Source: Verrucomicrobiaceae bacterium
Lineage (GTDB): Bacteria > Verrucomicrobiota > Verrucomicrobiae > Verrucomicrobiales > Akkermansiaceae
Assembly: GCA_947372405.1 (NCBI GenBank)
Contig: CANBTO010000420.1
Coordinates: 1 to 5,191 of the forward strand
Direction: 5' to 3'
Length of the DNA stretch: 5,191 bases
In this document: positions 1 through 5,191 of the stretch, piece by piece
Layout of the letters: each line of letters opens with the position of its first letter
How positions within the stretch are numbered: position 1 is the first letter of the stretch
The notes under the pieces: model-generated
Told to the model about the DNA's origin: nothing
The model's database searches: none
Seen by the model: only the letters and a program-made list of their open reading frames with translations
Translations under genes and position numbers: made by a program

Positions 1-2
1 GT

Positions 3-1466
3 CCCGCACCCTCATCGATTGATCCAGAAGAAGCATTTACCCTCAGACATCGCCATCGCCCATGGGTCACTCACCAAAAGCTGGTGGCCTTCAGTTTCCT
101 TGGCGATGCCGCCGTGGTCGTGCTGGCTTTGATGCTCGCCTATCTGATCCGCTTTGAAACCGGATTGCGCGCAGTTGGTGTCGTCGATGCAGGTGCTAGC
201 GTCTATAGCTATTGCATCCACGTCCTGTTAGGTAGTGTGCTGCTGCTATTCCTGCTGGCCAATTTCCGCCTGCATGATCCGCGTTACTTTCTCGCAGTGC
301 GGCGGACTTTTGGGGTCATCGTGAAATCTTGCTTAATCTGGGCATTCAGCTTTTTAGCGATCTCCCTCGTCTTGAAAATCGAGCCCCCGATCAGCCGCAT
401 GTATTGCGTGATCGGATGCATGACCGCCATGAGCGGGCTGTTGACTTGGCGTTGGTTTCTCTATTGTATTCTACGTAATGAATCCTTTGCGGACGCGTTG
501 CGCCAGAAGGCGGTGTTTGTGGGCTGGAATGACGAGAGTGATCGGGCGATCAAGCGCTTTGGCGATGGCCGGGCCAATCAAATCTCCGTGATCGGTGTGA
601 TTTCACCGCCCGACCAACCGTTTGAAGTGAAGCCGCCGGCGGAGATTCCTATGCTGGGTTCTTACTCAGGATTGCGCTCGATCCTTCGGGACTCGGGTGC
701 GGATCTGGTGATGGTGGTTGACGGTACTTTGGACCGCCACCAGATGCTTGAACTCGCTGAAACCTGCGGACGGGAGTTTATTGACTTCAAACTGGTACCG
801 AGTTGCTTCCAGATCCTGGTTTCCGGCCTCCGCTTGGAAAGCATTCATGGCATGCCCGTGCTCGGCATTGGGAAAATGCCCTTGCACCACGCGTTCAACA
901 ATGCCGCGAAACGGATGGTGGACATCGGCGGCAGCCTGATAGGTATGGTCATTTTCGCTCCGGTGATGGGGGTGTTTGCCGTCCTCGTCTATCTGGAATC
1001 CCCCGGCAGCGTGATCTATCGGCAACGCCGCATCGGTTTGAACGGCCGCCCCTTCGACATCTACAAAATTCGCAGCATGCGTCTCGATGCTGAAGTCGGC
1101 GGCAGCCCAGGCTGGACGGTCAAGGACGATCCCCGCCGCCTGAAAATCGGCGAGCTGATGCGGGCTTGGAACATCGACGAATTGCCCCAGTTTTGGAACG
1201 TCCTTTGGGGTGACATGAGTCTCGTCGGCCCGCGTCCCGAGCGTCCAGAATTGATCGAGGGCTTCAAGGAGCGGATTCCCCACTACAACGTCCGCCACAA
1301 TATCAAACCCGGTGTCACCGGTTGGGCCCAAGTCAACGGCCTGCGTGGTGATACCTGCCTGCGCGAGCGGGTGAAATTCGATCTCGACTACATCGAAAAC
1401 TGGAATTTTGCCCTCGATTTGCAAATCATGTTGATGACCCTCTACAAACGCGGCGGCGCATGTTAA
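3..1466 (+). CDS. Polyprenyl glycosylphosphotransferase (exopolysaccharide-initiating sugar transferase), 5' end probably outside window
   Basis: Inner-membrane enzyme that transfers a sugar 1-phosphate from a nucleotide sugar to undecaprenyl phosphate, the first step of repeat-unit assembly. Numbering residues from the GTG at 84 (460 aa), I see four hydrophobic helices at about 1-21, 40-61, 76-97 and 106-130. A Rossmann-like CoA_binding_3-type middle domain lies at about 142-262. The catalytic bacterial sugar transferase domain spans about 275-460: a re-entrant hydrophobic segment (280-305), YRQRRIG, the DELPQ motif with the Asp365-Glu366 dyad, GDMSLVGPRPERPE, and KPGVTGWAQVNGLRGD. The PERPE ending of the GPRP motif resembles EPS/PEP-CTERM-associated transferases more than WcaJ; sugar specificity cannot be read. 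Start: the frame stays open from base 3 to 84 with no ATG, GTG or TTG. GTG 84 has no clear Shine-Dalgarno site and would cut a basic stretch (RHRHRPW) off the first helix, so the real start is probably upstream of the window. The gene overlaps the flippase by 7 bases. Confidence 0.93.
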   Translation, partial: PAPSSIDPEEAFTLRHRHRPWVTHQKLVAFSFLGDAAVVVLALMLAYLIRFETGLRAVGVVDAGASVYSYCIHVLLGSVLLLFLLANFRLHDPRYFLAVRRTFGVIVKSCLIWAFSFLAISLVLKIEPPISRMYCVIGCMTAMSGLLTWRWFLYCILRNESFADALRQKAVFVGWNDESDRAIKRFGDGRANQISVIGVISPPDQPFEVKPPAEIPMLGSYSGLRSILRDSGADLVMVVDGTLDRHQMLELAETCGREFIDFKLVPSCFQILVSGLRLESIHGMPVLGIGKMPLHHAFNNAAKRMVDIGGSLIGMVIFAPVMGVFAVLVYLESPGSVIYRQRRIGLNGRPFDIYKIRSMRLDAEVGGSPGWTVKDDPRRLKIGELMRAWNIDELPQFWNVLWGDMSLVGPRPERPELIEGFKERIPHYNVRHNIKPGVTGWAQVNGLRGDTCLRERVKFDLDYIENWNFALDLQIMLMTLYKRGGAC

Positions 1467-2815
1467 GCACGGTGTCAACCGAGGACATGTCAGAGAGTCA
1501 CGCCGCAGAAACCGCCTCCCGCCGGAACCGTTCCATCCGGCTCGCGGTGGCAACGTCCTTCATATCAAAGGGGGGGACTATCCTGCTCCAGTTGATTTCG
1601 ATCCCGATCGCCATACGCGTGCTCGGCCGTGCGGAATTCGGCCTTTACACCACGGTCAACTCCGCCCTTGCCACCATGTCGTTGTTGGAGGTTGGAGTCG
1701 GTCCCGCCCTGACCCACGGCTTGAGCCGGGCGCGGGTGGATGGCGACGAGGTGAAACAGCGCGAACTCGGATCCACCGCGTTTTTCCTGATGGCGGGCAT
1801 CGCCCTGTTAGGCGGCTTGGCATTCGCGACCGTGCTGCTCACCGTGCCGCTGCCTCATTTGTTCGGCCAATCCTACGCGGGCAGGGAATCCGCGCTGCGG
1901 CCTGCGTTGTGGGTGGGCTTGGGGATGTTTCTCATGCTCTTTGTCATGAACCTCACCCTGCGCATCCGCGAAGGACATCTCGAGGTGGCGTCTAACAACC
2001 TGTGGGGTGCGGTGGGAAATGTGATTGGCGCGCTTCTCGTCGGATTTGGTGTCCGGTGGATTCCCGAGGTTTGGTTTCTCGTTGTCGCCATTTACGGCGC
2101 GAGGGTTTTTGCAGTGGGGTTCAATTCACTCACCCTGCTTCGGGATCATCCGTTGATGATTCCGGCGTTGAAATTTTTCAGGCCCGACATGGTGCGGCAT
2201 CTGATTTCCGATGGCATGGCATTTTCCACCTGTTGCCTCGTGACCGGCATTGTCGAAACCAGCTTTTGCATCTGGCTCGTCGGTCGCGCGAGCGGTCCGG
2301 CGGCGGTCGCCTTGTTCGGGGTCTTCATGAGTCTCACCGTGATGCAGCTCGGCTTCGTTGTCATGCTCAGCACGCCGACCTGGCCCGCCGTCGCGGAAGC
2401 CCTCGCCCGTGGTGATCGGCCATGGGCACGGAAGGCGGCGCGGCGGCTCTACCTCTTCGGCACGGGATTTGCACTCTGTTCGGCGCTGGGTTTACTGGTG
2501 CTCGGGCCATACCTTCTGCCGTTTTGGTTAGGCAAGGAGTTCACCAACATCGGCCGAACGCTGCTCGCGTGTTATGGCCTGTATTTCATCGCCCACGTCT
2601 GGCGACATCTGAACCATACCATGATGATCGGCACCGGCCAGGTCGGGAAATTGGTGAGAATTCAATTGATGGAATCCACGATGGTTGCAGGCATCGGCTG
2701 GACCGCCCTGCACTTTGGGGGTATCCAAGCGCTGCTGGCCGCGATGGGCGTGGTGATACTAACTCTAACAGGCTCGGTCCTGCCAAGATGGGTGAGCCGG
2801 GCGCTGCGGGCTTGA
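1460..2815 (+). CDS. Wzx-like polysaccharide flippase (oligosaccharide flippase / MATE-like MOP superfamily)
   Basis: A 451-residue, strongly hydrophobic protein expected to lie in the inner membrane and flip undecaprenyl-diphosphate-linked glycan units to the periplasmic face. It begins with a polar 27-residue tail, then a first helix (about 28-52) followed by RVLGRAEFGLYTTVNS, the typical first-loop pattern of RfbX/Wzx-type transporters (helix, then LG-x-x-x-(F/Y)G-x-(Y/W)). I count roughly 11-12 further hydrophobic segments, among them about 62-85, 104-130, 147-167, 178-198, 202-222, 252-275, 279-305, 330-355, 366-384, 404-420 and 421-442. Length fits the family (about 400-500 aa). The ATG lies inside the end of the sugar transferase gene (ATGTTAA), which suggests translational coupling; no Shine-Dalgarno site precedes it. 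ATG 1487 is an alternative start, but the GAGGA before it is too close to serve it. The substrate cannot be read from sequence. High GC at third codon positions matches the upstream gene. Confidence 0.88.
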   Translation: MLSTVSTEDMSESHAAETASRRNRSIRLAVATSFISKGGTILLQLISIPIAIRVLGRAEFGLYTTVNSALATMSLLEVGVGPALTHGLSRARVDGDEVKQRELGSTAFFLMAGIALLGGLAFATVLLTVPLPHLFGQSYAGRESALRPALWVGLGMFLMLFVMNLTLRIREGHLEVASNNLWGAVGNVIGALLVGFGVRWIPEVWFLVVAIYGARVFAVGFNSLTLLRDHPLMIPALKFFRPDMVRHLISDGMAFSTCCLVTGIVETSFCIWLVGRASGPAAVALFGVFMSLTVMQLGFVVMLSTPTWPAVAEALARGDRPWARKAARRLYLFGTGFALCSALGLLVLGPYLLPFWLGKEFTNIGRTLLACYGLYFIAHVWRHLNHTMMIGTGQVGKLVRIQLMESTMVAGIGWTALHFGGIQALLAAMGVVILTLTGSVLPRWVSRALRA

Positions 2816-2862
2816 TGAGTGTCCATCTCTGATCGACACAGGTTGACTAGAGACCAGCCTCC
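2816..2862. other. Convergent intergenic gap, no clear terminator
   Basis: This 47-base gap separates the stop of the flippase gene (+) from the stop of ubiE/menG (-). The only hairpin I find is GTGTC (2819-2823) with GACAC (2835-2839): a 5-bp stem, an 11-nt loop and no T tract on either side. I do not call a terminator. Confidence 0.5.
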
Positions 2863-3537
2863 TCAGAATTTGCTGCCTTCGTAGATTGTAACCACACCGC
2901 CGGTGAGTGGTGTGGCGGAGGTTTCTGCAAAGCCGCTGTTCTCTAGCAGCTCGGTCATGGCATTACCTGAGGGAAATTGCTCGATGGATCCGCCGAGGTA
3001 TTCGTAGGCGTCTTTTTGACCGGTTAGCCAGCCGGCCAGACGGGGCAGGACGTGATGCAGATAGAGCCGGTAAGGCGTGCGGAGAATGCCGGTGGGTAGG
3101 GAAAAATCGAGGATGACGAGGCGGCCACTTGACTTGAGGACGCGGCGCATTTCGCGCAGTGCGGCGGGGTAGTCTGCCATGTTGCGCAGGCCAAAGGCGA
3201 CGGTGACGACATCAAATTCACCATCCCGGAAAGGCAGCCTCAACGCATCTGCGACGATGGTTTTCGCGATGCCCTGTCTGGCGGCGTGGGCGAGCATTTC
3301 CGCGCAGAAATCCGAGGCAATGACATCGCACTGCGGACACTGGTCTTGGATTTCCAAGGCCATATCGCCCGTGCCGCTCGCGACATCCAGTAAGCGTGTG
3401 GGCCGCCATTTCCGGATGCGCGCGGTGACGATTTTGCGCCAGATGATGTCCATGCCGCCGCTTAGGACGTGGTTGGTGAGCACATAACGATCCGCGATTC
3501 TGGCGAAGGCATCTTGGACGTAAACGGCATCGGGCAT
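2863..3537 (-). CDS. ubiE/menG: Demethylmenaquinone / 2-polyprenyl-benzoquinol C-methyltransferase (UbiE/MenG family)
   Basis: Class I SAM-dependent methyltransferase that adds the ring C-methyl in the last step of menaquinone synthesis (MenG) or a late step of ubiquinone synthesis (UbiE). With the start at 3537 (224 aa), an N-terminal family block (FARIADRYVLTNHVLSGG, 11-28) leads to SAM motif I LLDVASGTGDMAL (49-61). The acidic loop SDFCAEML (75-82), ADALRLPF (97-104) and the family hallmark AFGLRNMADY (114-123) follow. Then come RRVLKSSGRLVILDFS, YEYLGGSIEQFP (178-189) and the terminal LTGGVVTIYEGSKF. No core motif is missing. The frame extends to an ATG at 3624, but those 29 extra codons run through a low-complexity repeat and match nothing in the family, so ATG 3537 is preferred; it lacks a clear Shine-Dalgarno site. 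The gene stands alone, convergent with the flippase and divergent from the radical SAM gene. The substrate quinone depends on the organism; menaquinone is likelier if the PVC-group guess holds. Confidence 0.95.
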   Translation of the reverse strand: MPDAVYVQDAFARIADRYVLTNHVLSGGMDIIWRKIVTARIRKWRPTRLLDVASGTGDMALEIQDQCPQCDVIASDFCAEMLAHAARQGIAKTIVADALRLPFRDGEFDVVTVAFGLRNMADYPAALREMRRVLKSSGRLVILDFSLPTGILRTPYRLYLHHVLPRLAGWLTGQKDAYEYLGGSIEQFPSGNAMTELLENSGFAETSATPLTGGVVTIYEGSKF

Positions 3538-3573
3538 GAGGTATGGGTAAACCGGATGGGTTTGCAGACAAGC

Positions 3574-3600
3574 GCGAAGTGACGGAAGTGACGAAGTGAG
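3574..3600. repeat. Short degenerate tandem repeat, GAAGTGAC units
   Basis: GAAGTGAC occurs at 3576-3583 and 3585-3592, and GAAGTGAG at 3593-3600, giving steps of 9 and 8 bases. Related GGAACGAAGGAA sequence follows at 3604-3615. It lies about 40 bases upstream of the chosen ubiE/menG start. Translated in the extended ubiE frame it gives Ser/Leu/Thr-rich low-complexity sequence, which argues against that extension being coding. Its role is unknown. Confidence 0.6.
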
Positions 3601-3730
3601 GCAGGAACGAAGGAATGCAGACACGCCGGGAATAGCGAAAACGGCACTTTACGCTGTCGCGCCCAGAGGTGGCCGTGTGAGCCACAGCGGCACGGTGCTG
3701 AAAGGGCACACGAGCGTCGGCAACGTATGG

Positions 3731-3760
3731 TTGGCCAAACGGCTGGAAATGGGCCATAAT
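3731..3760 (+). promoter_or_regulatory. Weak sigma-70-like promoter candidate
   Basis: TTGGCC (3731-3736) and CATAAT (3755-3760) are spaced by 18 bases. They match the -35 consensus at 4 of 6 positions and the -10 at 5 of 6. The pair points toward the radical SAM gene and would leave a leader of roughly 180 bases. A chance match is quite possible in a region of this length. Confidence 0.2.
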
Positions 3761-3823
3761 CACTCGGTAAGTCGCCTGACTTGGCAAGGGAACAACGACA
3801 TTGGAATCAAAAAGTTGTGCGCG

Positions 3824-3839
3824 ACAATCGTAAAATTGT
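3824..3839. promoter_or_regulatory. Small palindrome ACAAT-N6-ATTGT, possible operator
   Basis: Two perfect 5-base half-sites face each other across 6 bases, about 108 bases upstream of the radical SAM start codon. The spacing would suit a dimeric helix-turn-helix regulator. No regulator gene lies nearby and half-sites this short can arise by chance. Confidence 0.2.
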
Positions 3840-3914
3840 TACCCTGCAAGGACTGCCCCTATCCCCCGCCCTCCGGTCCAGCCAACGGCTTTTACAAGAG
3901 CCTCCCGCCAAAAG

Positions 3915-3946
3915 CAAATTCCTAGCAGCCAGCCAAATTTCTAGCA
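3915..3946 (+). repeat. 13-base direct repeat abutting the radical SAM start codon
   Basis: CAAATTCCTAGCA (3915-3927) and CAAATTTCTAGCA (3934-3946) agree at 12 of 13 positions with a 19-base period. The second copy ends at the base before ATG 3947, exactly where a Shine-Dalgarno site would be expected, and none is present. The in-frame TAG inside the first copy (3923-3925) rules out any start for the radical SAM gene upstream of it. The repeat may be a regulator-binding site or a local duplication. Confidence 0.55.
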
Positions 3947-4933
3947 ATGCAATCAATTGAATACTATAGCTGCCGGTACCTTGAAGGAGGTCTGAGCTTT
4001 TCTTTTGGCGATGTGCGCGCATGTGCTGTGGTTCAAAACGGGCGTGGACGTCCTATTTTGGCTACCCTTTCAGAGGAAGAAGCCATTTCCATCCCTGCCT
4101 TGATGGAACGCAAAGCAGAAATACGCGCAGAAAATCAGCGCGACGGTCATGCCGCATGCAAAGGCTGCCCCCACCTCAAGCTGCAAGCTTGGGGACCGCA
4201 AAATGGCATGCTAGATTGGATCGGCATCACGAATTACGTTATCTGCAACGTACTTTGCACCTATTGCTGGCTTAGTTATACAGACTACAGCCCTATGAAA
4301 GATCCCAAACACCGCAAGGCGCAGAAATACCGGATCGGGCCAGTGATAGATCAGGTGCTCGATAATGGGTTGCTCAGACAAGAGGCGATTATCGATTGGG
4401 GCGGAGGCGGAGAGACTACGCTGAACCCCTACTTTGATCACTGCTTCCGTCGCCTACATGCCCATGGGGCAACACAATGGCTTCATACGAATGCTGTCCA
4501 TTTTCCGACAACAGCGCTGGACCTTAGCTTCGATCCAGGAACATTGCGGATACTGTGTTCTGTGGATTCAGGAACGCGGGAAACCTACAATAGGATTAAA
4601 CAACGTGATCGATTCGATAGAGTGGTTGCCAATCTTCGGCGATACAAGGAGAGAGGCGCGATTGTGGTGCCGAAGTTTCTGGTTGTTGATGACAATGCCT
4701 CCAAATCAGAGGCCGAGGCATTTGTGTCGTTGGTCAAAAATTTGGGGGTAAAGACAGTGATTGCCGATATTGATCACCGGTTTCCTGATCCAAAACCGCA
4801 TATCATCGACACCCTTGTCGCGCTGAGAGATCTTTCAGTCGCGGAAGGTATTACCTGCCGTTTCGAGGCTGTAGGCTCTAATTCCGTATCAGCAGAACTA
4901 CGAGAACGGATGCGCACAAACGTGCGACCCTGA
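3947..4933 (+). CDS. Radical SAM protein with extra N-terminal cysteines, function unknown
   Basis: A 328-residue radical SAM enzyme, expected to cleave S-adenosylmethionine with a [4Fe-4S] cluster and start radical chemistry on an unknown substrate. The cluster motif is CNVLCTYC (Cys100, Cys104, Cys107; CX3CX2C). It is followed by WGGGGETTLNP (151-161, the SAM-binding GGE-type strand), WLHTNAV (178-184) and LCSVDSGTRETYNRI (203-217), the later strands of the radical SAM barrel. Before the core sits an N-terminal part of about 95 residues with CRYLEGGLSFSFGDVRAC (Cys9, Cys26), GRGRP and CKGCPHL (Cys71, Cys74). There is no C-terminal SPASM-like cysteine cluster. The start is fixed between an in-frame TAG at 3923 and the conserved-looking N-terminus; no Shine-Dalgarno site precedes ATG 3947, and the AAGGAGG at 3984-3990 is internal Glu-Gly-Gly coding. 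Codon use is more A/T-rich than in the flippase gene. No partner gene or precursor peptide is visible nearby, so peptide, tRNA and glycan substrates all remain possible. Confidence 0.9.
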   Translation: MQSIEYYSCRYLEGGLSFSFGDVRACAVVQNGRGRPILATLSEEEAISIPALMERKAEIRAENQRDGHAACKGCPHLKLQAWGPQNGMLDWIGITNYVICNVLCTYCWLSYTDYSPMKDPKHRKAQKYRIGPVIDQVLDNGLLRQEAIIDWGGGGETTLNPYFDHCFRRLHAHGATQWLHTNAVHFPTTALDLSFDPGTLRILCSVDSGTRETYNRIKQRDRFDRVVANLRRYKERGAIVVPKFLVVDDNASKSEAEAFVSLVKNLGVKTVIADIDHRFPDPKPHIIDTLVALRDLSVAEGITCRFEAVGSNSVSAELRERMRTNVRP

Positions 4934-5045
4934 GGGAAATAACCTATCCAATGCGGTGGAAAGGTGGCTAAATTTGAATACGACTAATTGTATATCGAGG
5001 CATTCTATTAGGTAATCTCATACGATGTTAATTCGGCCCGAACCT
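4934..5045. other. AT-leaning intergenic stretch, nothing recognised
   Basis: These 112 bases between the radical SAM stop and the convergent partial gene contain no open frame of note. The only inverted repeat near the end is GGCC on both sides of the minus-strand stop (near 5034-5053), a 4-bp stem without a T tract, so no terminator is called. Confidence 0.4.
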
Positions 5046-5191
5046 CTAGGCCCCGATCGGATGCCAGGTGGTTTTAAATTCGAGGTGGTCGCGGATTTCG
5101 TAGAGGCCTTGGGTTTTCGGTGAGTGCCAATCGGTCGGGGTTTCGGAGGGGATGAGTTTCAGGCGTTTCACGCTGTCGGCGGCACCGGTTT
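5046..5191 (-). CDS. C-terminal end of an unidentified protein, cut by the window edge
   Basis: Read on the minus strand from 5189, an open frame of 47 codons ends at TAG (complement of 5046-5048). It contains DSVKRLKLIPSETPTDW, then HSPKTQGLYEIRDH, and ends LEFKTTWHPIGA. Mixed charged and aromatic composition, GC-rich third positions like those of the left-hand genes and the absence of stops make it look truly coding. The gene starts beyond the right edge and no ATG lies in the visible part. The ending faintly recalls the Glu-x-Lys-Thr-x-Trp tail of aldehyde dehydrogenases, but the residues before it do not fit that family, so I assign no function. It is convergent with the radical SAM gene. 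Confidence 0.7.
   Translation of the reverse strand, partial: TGAADSVKRLKLIPSETPTDWHSPKTQGLYEIRDHLEFKTTWHPIGA

Larger units (their letters stand above)
3538..3946. other. Divergent intergenic region without a convincing gene
   Basis: About 409 bases separate the ubiE/menG start from the radical SAM start. An open frame on the + strand (3596-3925, 109 codons) and a longer minus-strand frame that runs in from the ubiE/menG coding region have no recognisable domain, no ribosome binding site and no protein-like pattern, so I do not call them. What is visible: the GAAGTGAC tandem repeat (3574-3600), possible hairpins around 3652-3689, a weak promoter-like pair (3731-3760), a small palindrome (3824-3839), a pyrimidine-rich run near 3855-3880 and a 13-base direct repeat (3915-3946). 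It presumably carries the promoters of both flanking genes; an unannotated small RNA is possible but nothing shows it. Confidence 0.55.

Noticed and set aside
666..1553. Long minus-strand open frame (295 codons) opposite the sugar transferase and flippase start
   Set aside because: It mirrors a strongly supported sugar transferase whose catalytic motifs are intact; its own translation is low in recognisable pattern and His/Asp/Val-skewed as expected of an antisense shadow.
2422..2832. Plus-strand frame of 136 codons overlapping the end of the flippase gene
   Set aside because: Arg/Gly/Pro-rich translation typical of an out-of-frame reading of GC-rich coding sequence; no domain.
2819..2839. 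GTGTC/GACAC hairpin between the convergent genes as a bidirectional terminator
   Set aside because: Only 5 bp with an 11-nt loop and no T tract on either strand.
3596..3925. Open frame of 109 codons on the + strand between ubiE/menG and the radical SAM gene
   Set aside because: It begins inside the GAAGTGAC repeat, has no ribosome binding site, no domain-like pattern, and ends in the direct repeat just before the radical SAM gene. It looks like chance open sequence.
3984..3990. AAGGAGG, a perfect Shine-Dalgarno core
   Set aside because: It lies inside the radical SAM coding region as Glu-Gly-Gly codons; no in-frame ATG, GTG or TTG follows at a suitable distance, and the conserved-looking N-terminus lies upstream of it.
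5034..5053. GGCC inverted repeat around the minus-strand stop as a terminator
   Set aside because: A 4-bp stem with no T-rich tail; GGCC is self-complementary and common by chance.
5046..5191. Assigning the right-edge partial gene to aldehyde dehydrogenases
   Set aside because: Only the last residues (E-x-KT-x-W) recall that family; the preceding residues lack the expected glycine-rich G-x-G-(R/x)-E segment.

Overview
The window is bacterial and gene-dense. It holds the end of a surface-polysaccharide gene cluster, a quinone-biosynthesis methyltransferase, an isolated radical SAM gene and the last codons of an unassigned gene at the right edge. An undecaprenyl-phosphate-dependent sugar transferase, a Wzx-type flippase and a UbiE/MenG methylase suggest a respiring bacterium with an exported glycan. 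GC is moderately high across the first three genes. Recognisable Shine-Dalgarno sites are scarce at the chosen starts, and the UbiE/MenG sequence has a PVC-group (Verrucomicrobiota-like) feel. That placement is an inference of low confidence.

Left region (1-2815, + strand): a polyprenyl glycosylphosphotransferase whose frame is open to the window edge overlaps by 7 bases a 451-residue polysaccharide flippase (ATGTTAA junction). Functionally, the first loads a sugar phosphate onto the lipid carrier and the second would move the finished lipid-linked repeat unit across the inner membrane. They appear to be the last two genes of a longer exopolysaccharide, O-antigen or capsule operon that starts outside the window.

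Middle (2816-3946): after a 47-base convergent gap comes ubiE/menG on the minus strand (best start at 3537). About 409 bases without a convincing gene follow, between the divergent ubiE/menG and the radical SAM gene. This gap holds a short degenerate tandem repeat (GAAGTGAC), a weak sigma-70-like promoter candidate, a small ACAAT-N6-ATTGT palindrome, and a 13-base direct repeat that ends exactly at the radical SAM start codon.

Right region (3947-5191): a 328-residue radical SAM protein with a CX3CX2C cluster motif and four further cysteines in its N-terminal part, more AT-rich than the genes to its left. A gene-free, AT-leaning stretch of about 112 bases follows. Last, on the minus strand, are the 47 C-terminal codons of a gene that begins beyond the window. 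I see no rRNA, tRNA, CRISPR array, insertion sequence or convincing intrinsic terminator. The least explained element is the radical SAM gene with its upstream region.
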